Part shown: positions 42,175-55,169 of the stretch, piece by piece
How positions within the stretch are numbered: the first letter of the stretch is position 1
Layout: the number at the start of each line of letters is the position of its first letter
Source: Glandiceps talaboti
Taxonomy: Eukaryota > Hemichordata > Enteropneusta > Spengelidae
DNA length: 64,000 bases
Assembly (NCBI RefSeq): GCF_964340395.1
Contig: NC_135567.1
Span: 4,278,399-4,342,398, forward strand
Direction of reading: 5' to 3'
Position numbers and translations under genes: made by a program
Notes under the pieces: generated by a model
Seen by the model: only the letters and a program-made list of their open reading frames with translations
Told to the model about the DNA's origin: nothing
The model's database searches: none

Positions 42175-45100
42175 CTCAAGCTCAGAGTATATTCAAGCTC
42201 AGTGTATATTCAAGCTCAGTGTATATTCAAGCTCAGAGTATATTCAAGCTCAGAGTATATTCAAGCTCAGTGTATATTCAAGCTCAGTGTATATTCAAGC
42301 TCAGAGTATATTCAAGCTCAGTGTATATTCAAGCTCAGTGTATATTCAAGCTCAGAGTATATTCAAGCTCAGTGTATATTCAAGCTCAGTGTATATTCAA
42401 GCTCAGTGTATATTCAAGCTCAGTGTATATTCAAGCTCAGTGTATATTCAAGCTCAGTGTATATTCAAGCTCAGTGTATATTCAAGCTCAGTGTATATTC
42501 AAGCTCAGAGTATATTCAAGCTCAGAGTATATTCAAGCTCAGAGTATATTCAAGCTCAGTGTATATTCAAGCTCAGTGTATATTCAAGCTCAGTGTATAT
42601 TCAAGCTCAGAGTATATTCAAGCTCAGTGTATATTCAAGCTCAGTGTATATTCAAGCTCAGTGTATATTCAAGCTCAGTGTATATTCAAGCTCAGTGTAT
42701 ATTCAAGCTCAGAGTATATTCAAGCTCAGTGTATATTCAAGCTCAGTGTATATTCAAGCTCAGTGTATATTCAAGCTCAGTGAATATTCAAGCTCAGTGT
42801 ATATTCAAGCTCAGTGTATATTCAAGCTCAGAGTATATTCAAGCTCAGAGTATATTCAAGCTCAGAGTATATTCAAGCTCAGAGTATATTCAAGCTCAGA
42901 GTATATTCAAGCTCAGTGTATATTCAAGCTCAGTGTATATTCAAGCTCAGGGTATATTCAAGCTGAGTGTATATTCAAGCTCAGTGTATATTCAAGCTCA
43001 GAGTATATTCAAGCTCAGTGTATATTCAAGCTCAGAGTATATTCAAGCTCAGTGTATATTCAAGCTCAGAGTATATTCAAGCTCAGTGTATATTCAAGCT
43101 CAGTGTATATTCAAGCTCAGAGTATATTCAAGCTCAGAGTATATTCAAGCTCAGTGTATATTCAAGCTCAGTGTATATTCAAGCTCAGAGTATATTCAAG
43201 CTCAGAGTATATTCAAGCTCAGAGTATATTCAAGCTCAGAGTATATTCAAGCTCAGTGTATATTCAAGCTCAGAGTATATTCAAGCTCAGTGTATATTCA
43301 AGCTCAGAGTATATTCAAGCTCAGTGTATATTCAAGCTCAGTGTATATTCAAGCTCAGTGTATATTCAAGCTCAGTGTATATTCAAGCTCAGAGTATATT
43401 CAAGCTCAGTGTATATTCAAGCTCAATGTATATTCAAGCTCAGAGTATATTCAAGCTCAGAGTATATTCAAGCTCAGTGTATATTCAAGCTCAGTGTATA
43501 TTCAAGCTCAGATTATATTCAAGCTTAGAGTATATTCAAGCTCAGTGTATATTCAAACTCAGTGTATATTCAAGCTCAGGGTATATTCAAGCTGAGTGTA
43601 TATTCAAGCTCAGTGTATATTCAAGCTCAGAGTATATTCAAGCTCAGTGTATATTCAAGCTCAGAGTATATTCAAGCTCAGTGTATATTCAAGCTCAGAG
43701 TATATTCAAGCTCAGTGTATATTCAAGCTCAGTGTATATTCAAGCTCAGAGTATATTCAAGCTCAGAGTATATTCAAGCTCAGTGTATATTCAAGCTCAG
43801 TGTATATTCAAGCTCAGAGTATATTCAAGCTCAGAGTATATTCAAGCTCAGAGTATATTCAAGCTCAGAGTATATTCAAGCTCAGTGTATATTCAAGCTC
43901 AGAGTATATTCAAGCTCAGTGTATATTCAAGCTCAGAGTATATTCAAGCTCAGTGTATATTCAAGCTCAGTGTATATTCAAGCTCAGTGTATATTCAAGC
44001 TCAGTGTATATTCAAGCTCAGAGTATATTCAAGCTCAGTGTATATTCAAGCTCAATGTATATTCAAGCTCAGAGTATATTCAAGCTCAGAGTATATTCAA
44101 GCTCAGTGTATATTCAAGCTCAGTGTATATTCAAGCTCAGATTATATTCAAGCTTAGAGTATATTCAAGCTCAGTGTATATTCAAACTCAGTGTATATTC
44201 AAGCTCAGAGTATATTCAAGCTCAGTGTATATTCAAACTCAGAGTATATTCAAGCTCAGTGTATATTCAAGCTCAGTGTATATTCAAGCTCAGAGTATAT
44301 TCAAGCTCAGAGTATATTCAAGCTCAGAGTATATTCAAACTCAGTGTATATTCAAGCTCAGAGTATATTTTCAAGCTCAGAGTATATTCAAGCTCAGTGT
44401 ATATTCAAGCTCAGAGTATATTCAAGCTCAGAGTATATTCAAGCTCAGTGTATATTCAAGCTCAGTGTATATTCAAGCTCAGAGTATATTCAAGCTCAGT
44501 GTATATTCAAGCTCAGTGTATATTCAAGCTCAGAGTATATTCAAGCTCAGTGTATATTCAAGCTCAGTGTATATTCAAGCTCAGTGTATATTCAAGCTCA
44601 GTGTATATTCAAGCTCAGTGTATATTCAAGCTCAGTGTATATTCAAGCTCAGTGTATATTCAAGCTCAGAGTATATTCAAGCTCAGTGTATATTCAAGCT
44701 CAGTGTATATTCAAGCTCAGTGTATATTCAAGCTCAGTGTATATTCAAGCTCAGAGTATATTCAAGCTCAGTGTATATTCAAGCTCAATGTATATTCAAG
44801 CTCAGTGTATATTCAAGCTCAGTGTATATTCAAGCTCAGAGTATATTCAAGCTCAGTGTATATTCAAGCTCAATGTATATTCAAGCTCAGAGTATATTCA
44901 AGCTCAGAGTATATTCAAGCTCAGTGTATATTCAAGCTCAGTGTATATTCAAGCTCAGTGTATATTCAAGCTTAGAGTATATTCAAGCTCAGTGTATATT
45001 CAAGCTCAGTGTATATTCAAGCTCAGTGTATATTCAAGCTCAGAGTATATTCAAGCTCAGAGTATATTCAAGCTGAGTGTATATTCAAGCTCAGTGTATA

Positions 45101-48100
45101 TTCAAGCTCAGAGTATATTCAAGCTCAGTGTATATTCAAGCTCAGAGTATATTCAAGCTCAGTGTATATTCAAGCTCAGTGTATATTCAAGCTCAGTGTA
45201 TATTCAAGCTCAGTGTATATTCAAGCTCAGTGTATATTCAAGCTCAGAGTATATTCAAGCTCAGTGTATATTCAAGCTCAGTGTATATTCAAGCTCAGTG
45301 TATATTCAAGCTCAGAGTAAATTCAAGCTCAGTGTATATTCAAGCTCAGTGTATATTCAAGCTCAGTGTATATTCAAGATCAGTGTATATTCAAGCTCAG
45401 AGTATATTCAAGCTCAGAGTATATTCAAGCTCAGTGTATATTCAAGCTCAGTGTATATTCAAGCTCAGTGTATATTCAAGCTCAGAGTATATTCAAGCTC
45501 AGAGTATATTCAAGCTCAGAGTATATTCAAGCTCAGAGTATATTCAAGCTCAGTGTATATTCAAGCTCAGTGTATATTCAAGCTCAGAGTATATTCAAGC
45601 TGAGTGTATATTCAAGCTCAGTGTATATTCAAGCTCAGAGTATATTCAAGCTCAGTGTATATTCAAGCTCAGTGTATATTCAAGCTCAGTGTATATTCAA
45701 GCTCAGTGTATATTCAAGCTCAGTGTATATTCAAGCTCAGTGTATATTCAAGCTCAGTGTATATTCAAGCTCAGAGTATATTCAAGCTCAGTGTATATTC
45801 AAGCTCAGTGTATATTCAAGCTCAGAGTATATTCAAGCTCAGAGTATATTCAAGCTCAGAGTATATTCAAGCTCAGTGTATATTCAAGCTCAGAGTATAT
45901 TCAAGCTCAGTGTATATTCAAGCTCAGAGTATATTCAAGCTCAGTGTATATTCAAGCTCAGTGTATATTCAAGCTCAGTGTATATTCAAGCTCAGTGTAT
46001 ATTCAAGCTCAGAGTATATTCAAGCTCAGTGTATATTCAAGCTCAGTGTATATTCAAGCTCAGAGTATATTCAAGCTCAGAGTATATTCAAGCTCAGTGT
46101 ATATTCAAGCTCAGTGTATATTCAACCTCAGATTATATTCAAGCTTAGAGTATATTCAAGCTCAGTGTATATTCAAGCTCAGTGTATATTCAAGCTCAGT
46201 GTATATTCAAGCTCAGAGTATATTCAAGCTCAGTGTATATTCAAGCTCAGTGTATATTCAAGCTCAGTGTATATTCAAGCTCAGAGTATATTCAAGCTCA
46301 GAGTATATTCAAGCTCAGTGTATATTCAAGCTCAGTGTATATTCAAGCTCAGAGTATATTCAAGCTCAGAGTATATTCAAGCTCAGTGTATATTCAAGCT
46401 CAGTGTATATTCAAGCTCAGAGTATATTCAAGCTCAGAGTATATTCAAGCTCAGAGTATATTCAAGCTCAGAGTATATTCAAGCTCAGTGTATATTCAAG
46501 CTCAGAGTATATTCAAGCTCAGTGTATATTCAAACTCAGTGTATATTCAAGCTCAGTGTATATTCAAGCTCAGTGTATATTCAAGCTCAGAGTATATTCA
46601 AGCTCAGTGTATATTCAAGCTCAGAGTATATTCAAGCTCAGAGTATATTCAAGCTCAGAGTATATTCAAGCTCAGAGTATATTCAAGCTCAGTGTATATT
46701 CAAGCTCAGAGTATATTCAAGCTCAGTGTATATTCAAGCTCAGAGTATATTCAAGCTCAGAGTATATTCAAGCTCAGTGTATATTCAAGCTCAGAGTATA
46801 TTCAAGCTCAGAGTATATTCAAGCTCAGAGTATATTCAAGCTCAGTGTATATTCAAGCTCAGAGTATATTCAAGCTCAGTGTATATTCAAGCTCAGTGTA
46901 TATTCAAGCTCAGAGTATATTCAAGCTCAGAGTATATTCAAGCTGAGTGTATATTCAAGCTCAGTGTATATTCAAGCTCAGAGTATATTCAAGCTCAGTG
47001 TATATTCAAGCTCAGAGTATATTCAAGCTCAGTGTATATTCAAGCTCAGTGTATATTCAAGCTCAGTGTATATTCAAGCTCAGTGTATATTCAAGCTCAG
47101 TGTATATTCAAGCTCAGAGTATATTCAAGCTCAGTGTATATTCAAGCTCAGTGTATATTCAAGCTCAGTGTATATTCAAGCTCAGTGAATATTCAAGCTC
47201 AGTGTATATTCAAGCTCAGTGTATATTCAAGCTCAGAGTATATTCAAGCTCAGAGTATATTCAAGCTCAGAGTATATTCAAGCTCAGAGTATATTCAAGC
47301 TCAGAGTATATTCAAGCTCAGTGTATATTCAAGCTCAGTGTATATTCAAGCTCAGGGTATATTCAAGCTCAGTGTATATTCAAGCTCAGTGTATATTCAA
47401 GCTCAGAGTATATTCAAGCTCAGTGTATATTCAAGCTCAGAGTATATTCAAGCTCAGTGTATATTCAAGCTCAGAGTATATTCAAGCTCAGTGTATATTC
47501 AAGCTCAGTGTATATTCAAGCTCAGAGTATATTCAAGCTCAGAGTATATTCAAGCTCAGTGTATATTCAAGCTCAGTGTATATTCAAGCTCAGAGTATAT
47601 TCAAGCTCAGAGTATATTCAAGCTCAGAGTATATTCAAGCTCAGAGTATATTCAAGCTCAGTGTATATTCAAGCTCAGAGTATATTCAAGCTCAGTGTAT
47701 ATTCAAGCTCAGAGTATATTCAAGCTCAGTGTATATTCAAGCTCAGTGTATATTCAAGCTCAGTGTATATTCAAGCTCAGTGTATATTCAAGCTCAGAGT
47801 ATATTCAAGCTCAGTGTATATTCAAGCTCAATGTATATTCAAGCTCAGAGTATATTCAAGCTCAGAGTATATTCAAGCTCAGTGTATATTCAAGCTCAGT
47901 GTATATTCAAGCTCAGATTATATTCAAGCTTAGAGTATATTCAAGCTCAGTGTATATTCAAACTCAGTGTATATTCAAGCTCAGAGTATATTCAAGCTCA
48001 GTGTATATTCAAACTCAGAGTATATTCAAGCTCAGTGTATATTCAAGCTCAGTGTATATTCAAGCTCAGAGTATATTCAAGCTCAGAGTATATTCAAGCT

Positions 48101-51100
48101 CAGAGTATATTCAAACTCAGTGTATATTCAAGCTCAGAGTATATTTTCAAGCTCAGAGTATATTCAAGCTCAGTGTATATTCAAGCTCAGAGTATATTCA
48201 AGCTCAGAGTATATTCAAGCTCAGTGTATATTCAAGCTCAGTGTATATTCAAGCTCAGAGTATATTCAAGCTCAGTGTATATTCAAGCTCAGTGTATATT
48301 CAAGCTCAGAGTATATTCAAGCTCAGTGTATATTCAAGCTCAGTGTATATTCAAGCTCAGTGTATATTCAAGCTCAGTGTATATTCAAGCTCAGTGTATA
48401 TTCAAGCTCAGTGTATATTCAAGCTCAGTGTATATTCAAGCTCAGAGTATATTCAAGCTCAGTGTATATTCAAGCTCAGTGTATATTCAAGCTCAGTGTA
48501 TATTCAAGCTCAGTGTATATTCAAGCTCAGAGTATATTCAAGCTCAGTGTATATTCAAGCTCAATGTATATTCAAGCTCAGTGTATATTCAAGCTCAGTG
48601 TATATTCAAGCTCAGAGTATATTCAAGCTCAGTGTATATTCAAGCTCAATGTATATTCAAGCTCAGAGTATATTCAAGCTCAGAGTATATTCAAGCTCAG
48701 TGTATATTCAAGCTCAGTGTATATTCAAGCTCAGTGTATATTCAAGCTTAGAGTATATTCAAGCTCAGTGTATATTCAAGCTCAGTGTATATTCAAGCTC
48801 AGTGTATATTCAAGCTCAGAGTATATTCAAGCTCAGAGTATATTCAAGCAGAGTGTATATTCAAGCTCAGTGTATATTCAAGCTCAGAGTATATTCAAGC
48901 TCAGTGTATATTCAAGCTCAGAGTATATTCAAGCTCAGTGTATATTCAAGCTCAGTGTATATTCAAGCTCAGTGTATATTCAAGCTCAGTGTATATTCAA
49001 GCTCAGTGTATATTCAAGCTCAGAGTATATTCAAGCTCAGTGTATATTCAAGCTCAGTGTATATTCAAGCTCAGTGTATATTCAAGCTCAGAGTAAATTC
49101 AAGCTCAGTGTATATTCAAGCTCAGTGTATATTCAAGCTCAGTGTATATTCAAGCTCAGTGTATATTCAAGCTCAGAGTATATTCAAGCTCAGAGTATAT
49201 TCAAGCTCAGTGTATATTCAAGCTCAGTGTATATTCAAGCTCAGTGTATATTCAAGCTCAGAGTATATTCAAGCTCAGAGTATATTCAAGCTCAGAGTAT
49301 ATTCAAGCTCAGAGTATATTCAAGCTCAGTGTATATTCAAGCTCAGTGTATATTCAAGCTCAGAGTATATTCAAGCTGAGTGTATATTCAAGCTCAGTGT
49401 ATATTCAAGCTCAGAGTATATTCAAGCTCAGTGTATATTCAAGCTCAGTGTATATTCAAGCTCAGTGTATATTCAAGCTCAGTGTATATTCAAGCTCAGT
49501 GTATATTCAAGCTCAGTGTATATTCAAGCTCATAGTATATTCAAGCTCAGTGTATATTCAAGCTCAGTGTATATTCAAGCTCAGAGTATATTCAAGCTCA
49601 GAGTATATTCAAGCTCAGAGTATATTCAAGCTCAGTGTATATTCAAGCTCAGAGTATATTCAAGCTCAGTGTATATTCAAGCTCAGAGTATATTCAAGCT
49701 CAGTGTATATTCAAGCTCAGTGTATATTCAAGCTCAGTGTATATTCAAGCTCAGTGTATATTCAAGCTCAGAGTATATTCAAACTCAGTGTATATTCAAG
49801 CTCAGTGTATATTCAAGCTCAGAGTATATTCAAGCTCAGAGTATATTCAAGCTCAGTGTATATTCAAGCTCAGTGTATATTCAACCTCAGATTATATTCA
49901 AGCTTAGAGTATATTCAAGCTCAGTGTATATTCAAGCTCAGTGTATATTCAAGCTCAGTGTATATTCAAGCTCAGAGTATATTCAAGCTCAGTGTATATT
50001 CAAGCTCAGTGTATATTCAAGCTCAGTGTATATTCAAGCTCAGAGTATATTCAAGCTCAGAGTATATTCAAGCTCAGTGTATATTCAAGCTCAGTGTATA
50101 TTCAAGCTCAGAGTATATTCAAGCTCAGAGTATATTCAAGCTCAGTGTATATTCAAGCTCAGTGTATATTCAAGCTCAGAGTATATTCAAGCTCAGAGTA
50201 TATTCAAGCTCAGAGTATATTCAAGCTCAGAGTATATTCAAGCTCAGTGTATATTCAAGCTCAGAGTATATTCAAGCTCAGTGTATATTCAAACTCAGTG
50301 TATATTCAAGCTCAGTGTATATTCAAGCTCAGTGTATATTCAAGCTCAGAGTATATTCAAGCTCAGTGTATATTCAAGCTCAGAGTATATTCAAGCTCAG
50401 AGTATATTCAAGCTCAGAGTATATTCAAGCTCAGAGTATATTCAAGCTCAGTGTATATTCAAGCTCAGAGTATATTCAAGCTCAGTGTATATTCAAGCTC
50501 AGAGTATATTCAAGCTCAGAGTATATTCAAGCTCAGTGTATATTCAAGCTCAGAGTATATTCAAGCTCAGAGTATATTCAAGCTCAGAGTATATTCAAGC
50601 TCAGTGTATATTCAAGCTCAGAGTATATTCAAGCTCAGTGTATATTCAAGCTCAGTGTATATTCAAGCTCAGAGTATATTCAAGCTCAGAGTATATTCAA
50701 GCTGAGTGTATATTCAAGCTCAGTGTATATTCAAGCTCAGAGTATATTCAAGCTCAGTGTATATTCAAGCTCAGAGTATATTCAAGCTCAGTGTATATTC
50801 AAGCTCAGTGTATATTCAAGCTCAGTGTATATTCAAGCTCAGTGTATATTCAAGCTCAGTGTATATTCAAGCTCAGAGTATATTCAAGCTCAGTGTATAT
50901 TCAAGCTCAGTGTATATTCAAGCTCAGTGTATATTCAAGCTCAGAGTAAATTCAAGCTCAGTGTATATTCAAGCTCAGTGTATATTCAAGCTCAGTGTAT
51001 ATTCAAGCTCAGTGTATATTCAAGCTCAGAGTATATTCAAGCTCAGAGTATATTCAAGCTCAGTGTATATTCAAGCTCAGTGTATATTCAAGCTCAGTGT

Positions 51101-52908
51101 ATATTCAAGCTCAGAGTATATTCAAGCTCAGAGTATATTCAAGCTCAGAGTATATTCAAGCTCAGAGTATATTCAAGCTCAGTGTATATTCAAGCTCAGT
51201 GTATATTCAAGCTCAGAGTATATTCAAGCTGAGTGTATATTCAAGCTCAGTGTATATTCAAGCTCAGAGTATATTCAAGCTCAGTGTATATTCAAGCTCA
51301 GTGTATATTCAAGCTCAGTGTATATTCAAGATCAGTGTATATTCAAGCTCAGTGTATATTCAAGCTCAGTGTATATTCAAGCTCAGTGTATATTCAAGCT
51401 CAGAGTATATTCAAGCTCAGTGTATATTCAAGCTCAGTGTATATTCAAGCTCAGAGTATATTCAAGCTCAGAGTATATTCAAGCTCAGAGTATATTCAAG
51501 CTCAGTGTATATTCAAGCTCAGAGTATATTCAAGCTCAGTGTATATTCAAGCTCAGAGTATATTCAAGCTCAGTGTATATTCAAGCTCAGTGTATATTCA
51601 AGCTCAGTGTATATTCAAGCTCAGTGTATATTCAAGCTCAGAGTATATTCAAGCTCAGTGTATATTCAAGCTCAGTGTATATTCAAGCTCAGAGTATATT
51701 CAAGCTCAGAGTATATTCAAGCTCAGTGTATATTCAAGCTCAGTGTATATTCAACCTCAGATTATATTCAAGCTTAGAGTATATTCAAGCTCAGTGTATA
51801 TTCAAGCTCAGTGTATATTCAAGCTCAGTGTATATTCAAGCTCAGAGTATATTCAAGCTCAGTGTATATTCAAGCTCAGTGTATATTCAAGCTCAGTGTA
51901 TATTCAAGCTCAGAGTATATTCAAGCTCAGAGTATATTCAAGCTCAGTGTATATTCAAGCTCAGTGTATATTCAAGCTCAGAGTATATTCAAGCTCAGAG
52001 TATATTCAAGCTCAGTGTATATTCAAGCTCAGTGTATATTCAAGCTCAGAGTATATTCAAGCTCAGAGTATATTCAAGCTCAGAGTATATTCAAGCTCAG
52101 AGTATATTCAAGCTCAGTGTATATTCAAGCTCAGAGTATATTCAAGCTCAGTGTATATTCAAACTCAGTGTATATTCAAGCTCAGTGTATATTCAAGCTC
52201 AGTGTATATTCAAGCTCAGAGTATATTCAAGCTCAGTGTATATTCAAGCTCAGAGTATATTCAAGCTCAGAGTATATTCAAGCTCAGAGTATATTCAAGC
52301 TCAGAGTATATTCAAGCTCAGTGTATATTCAAGCTCAGAGTATATTCAAGCTCAGTGTATATTCAAGCTCAGAGTATATTCAAGCTCAGAGTATATTCAA
52401 GCTCAGTGTATATTCAAGCTCAGAGTATATTCAAGCTCAGAGTATATTCAAGCTCAGAGTATATTCAAGCTCAGTGTATATTCAAGCTCAGAGTATATTC
52501 AAGCTCAGTGTATATTCAAGCTCAGAGTATATTCAAGCTCAGTGTATATTCAAGCTCAGTGTATATTCAAGCTCAGTGTATATTCAAGCTCAGAGTATAT
52601 TCAAGCTCAGTGTATATTCAAGCTCAGAGTATATTCAAGCTCAGAGTATATTCAAGCTCAGAGTATATTCAAGCTCAGAGTATATTCAAGCTCAGTGTAT
52701 ATTCAAGCTCAGAGTATATTCAAGCTCAGTGTATATTCAAGCTCAGAGTATATTCAAGCTCAGAGTATATTCAAGCTCAGTGTATATTCAAGCTCAGTGT
52801 ATATTCAAGCTCAGAGTATATTCAAGCTCTGTGTATATTCAAGCTCAGTGTATATTCAAGCTCAGTGTATATTCAAGCTCAGTGTATATTCAAGCTCAAT
52901 GTATATTT
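42175..52908 (+). repeat. giant 17-bp satellite array (~631 units) with nested higher-order repeats
   Basis: The unit is TATATTCAAGCTCAGTG, alternating with TATATTCAAGCTCAGAG; the T/A position is effectively two-state. About 10.7 kb, with very rare other variants and two 19-bp units (TATATTTTCAAG, near 44,365 and 48,141). The variants map block duplications: a landmark pair GATTATATTC-AAGCTTAGAG occurs at 43,511, 44,140, 46,131, 47,916, 49,890 and 51,760. The order of T and A units repeats exactly at offsets of 629 (37 units), 1,870 (110 units), 3,776 (222 units + 2) and 5,629 (331 units + 2). The plus strand has no stop in the consensus unit, giving open frames to 1,781 codons in all three phases; these are not genes. 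The array lies within R5 repeat sequence and between direct ~950-bp repeats. Confidence 0.98.
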
Positions 52909-53090
52909 CATTCCCGATACTTACCAACAAAAGTTTGTAACCAGGACTAAAGTCGAGATACAGAATTATGCAAAAAACAAAAATGCTATATATCTAAATG
53001 TCTCAAAGCACTATAGATATGATGCAAGTGTCTGTACATTTGTCTTAGTGGACTGGTAACTCACTGATACATATGTTTTTAGATAAAGGG
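52909..53090 (+). repeat. R5 repeat, right flank of the satellite
   Basis: GTAACCAGGACTAAAG, then CTCAAAGCACTATAGATATG, ATGCAAGTGTCTGTACATTT and GGACTGGTAACTCACTGAT correspond to the R5 units at 41.3 and 41.65 kb. The satellite thus appears to have grown inside an R5 unit. Confidence 0.6.
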
Positions 53091-54221
53091 TGGTCATATC
53101 GCATTTTGAGGTTTTACATACTGTTAAAGGATTATTGACAATGATTCTCCTGTTGCTTCTAAATAGTATTTGTGATATAGATTATAGTCTATAAGGATGT
53201 TGTTTTCATAGTTTTTTTCTCATTACAGATATTTCAGACAGATTTTGTGTGAGAAATCATTAATCTTTCTGATTAGTCAATTTTTTTTTATTTTGTTGTG
53301 GATTTCTGTGTGATAATTTGGATATTCATGGTAGAAATTAAGTTGAAATTGTCAGTATTTTCAAATTCCTTCGTATTCATCTTTCACATCGACAGTCTTG
53401 GCAAACAAATACTGAACACCTCATAAAGAAAGCACAACAGTATCTTTATCTTATCAAACACCTACATTTAAGGACATTTCAAACGAGTCATAGTTGTAAT
53501 TTAAAGCTTTTTTGAAATTGTTTCATGTTAATCCTGATATTTTGTTAATCCTGATATTTTGTTAAACCTGTGATTTATGCATTGGTTTAGCCTGTGTTTT
53601 ATTATCTATATACATTATTTTATATAAAACAAAACTAATCTATCAGATCTATCCTGAAAATTGGGATAATATATAAAATCTGGCAATTACTTTAAAATCC
53701 AATATTCGTATAAAACTTGAACTTATTAATTATCTGGAAATAAGTCTACATGTTCTAGTTTTTTGGAAAACAGTTATTATCAGATGTCAAATGAGATCTC
53801 TTTATGCTAACTAAAGGCTAACTCACTTATCCGTACATTTTCGAATTGTTCATATTTAATTTGATTTTAGACTCAAAGAGAGTAACAATATTTTAATTAC
53901 AGCATCTTTATCTGATTTTGTGATTTTTAACAGTAAATTTTAGAAAGGATTCTTGATGGATTGCTTTTAACTATGTACTGTAAATTAAACTTTTTTTATT
54001 TTTTTTTTATTTTTGTGAAATGTTATTAGTGTATGAGCTGGTTCTTAAAATAAATCATTATTACTATTATTATCATTTATTATCATTAGTTACTATACTT
54101 ACATTATAGTTATTATCCCAGTGGTGTGTAGAACAGACCAATGGTGTTTTGACCGCTGTTACGGAATACAGAGCACTGACACGCTTATGTTACAACAATG
54201 TGTGTGGAGGTATGCCGTAAA
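53091..54221. other. no gene recognised
   Basis: AT-rich, T-run containing; a short CTGATATTTTGTTAA duplication at ~53,535. No coding or structural RNA signal. Confidence 0.5.
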
Positions 54222-55169
54222 GTGCTACTTAATGCCCAGCCCACTGAACTCATCTCAGCCAGGCATCATATGATAGGGAACCCTGGAATGGTGTTATAAA
54301 CAAAACAAAATAAACAAACAAACAAACAAACAAACAAACAAACAAACAAACAGACAGACAAACAAATAAATAAAACAAATAAATAAATAAATAAATAATA
54401 AACAGAAAAAACTAAATAAATATACATGGGATTCTAAAGTAATGGATAACTATCAATAAACATATATGTATGTATATACCAGTCTCTGAATGAGAGAATA
54501 TAGAATATGTTTCTATATATACCATCTATATGTTGTTAGTATAAATAGGATATATAGAAACAAATAGTCTATTATTTCAATAGTATACAGACATGTATAT
54601 ACATATAGACATGTTTATAGACAGTTATCCATGAGTTTAACATATTTCATTTACCCATACATATTTATTTATTCTTTATTTATTGATTTGTTTGTTTGTT
54701 TGTTTGTTTGTTTGTTTGTTTGTTCGTTAGATTGCAACACAGTTCCTGGGTTCCCTGTGCACAAACATGAAGTACATGTAGTGGGTTCTTACCTGTGTCA
54801 TTCATAATTTCAGTACTAAACTGATAATTTACTAAAACCCCAATTTGTTCTTGTTTTATAACATACACATATGTATTTAATTTTGTTCCACACATTTTTG
54901 CTCTGTCATTTTTTAATAAGACTGTTGATATTACATTGCACCAGGCCTTGATATCATTGAGTTTAGTCCAAAATGTTGACCAATGCTTGAATTTCATGGT
55001 ATTTTACTAGCCTATACTTTAGTTTACTATTAAGTTAAATGGAAATACTCAACTGACATTTTCCTATGCCATTAAAACAGATTCACATTTATTGAGCAGA
55101 TTGGGTTGAAATTTGATGGTAACATTCCTAGTACATGATTATCTCATTAGTGATATGCAAATTACAGGT
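54222..55169 (+). repeat. ~950-bp direct repeat flanking the satellite, right copy
   Basis: Second copy of 38,598-39,550, including the fold-back element (54,222-54,800, with shorter AAAT tracts). A 105-codon minus-strand frame here (54,680-54,997; KHWSTFWTKLNDIKAWCNVI) is interrupted in the other copy, so it may be a coding relic of the parent element but is not supported as a gene. Confidence 0.85.

Noticed and set aside
45604-50949. 1,781-codon open frame (and many others of 100-744 codons)
   Set aside because: They are the stop-free plus strand of a 17-bp satellite, open in all three frames at once with the same cyclic peptide. No start context, splice sites or non-repetitive sequence supports a gene.
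42175-52908. CENP-B box or CRISPR-like array
   Set aside because: The unit is 17 bp, as is a CENP-B box, but lacks its TTCG..A..CGGG core. There are no spacers, so it is not CRISPR.
54680-54997. 105-codon minus-strand frame
   Set aside because: Ends in a microsatellite, and the same sequence at 39.1-39.4 kb is interrupted by a stop; noted only as a possible relic inside the duplicated segment.
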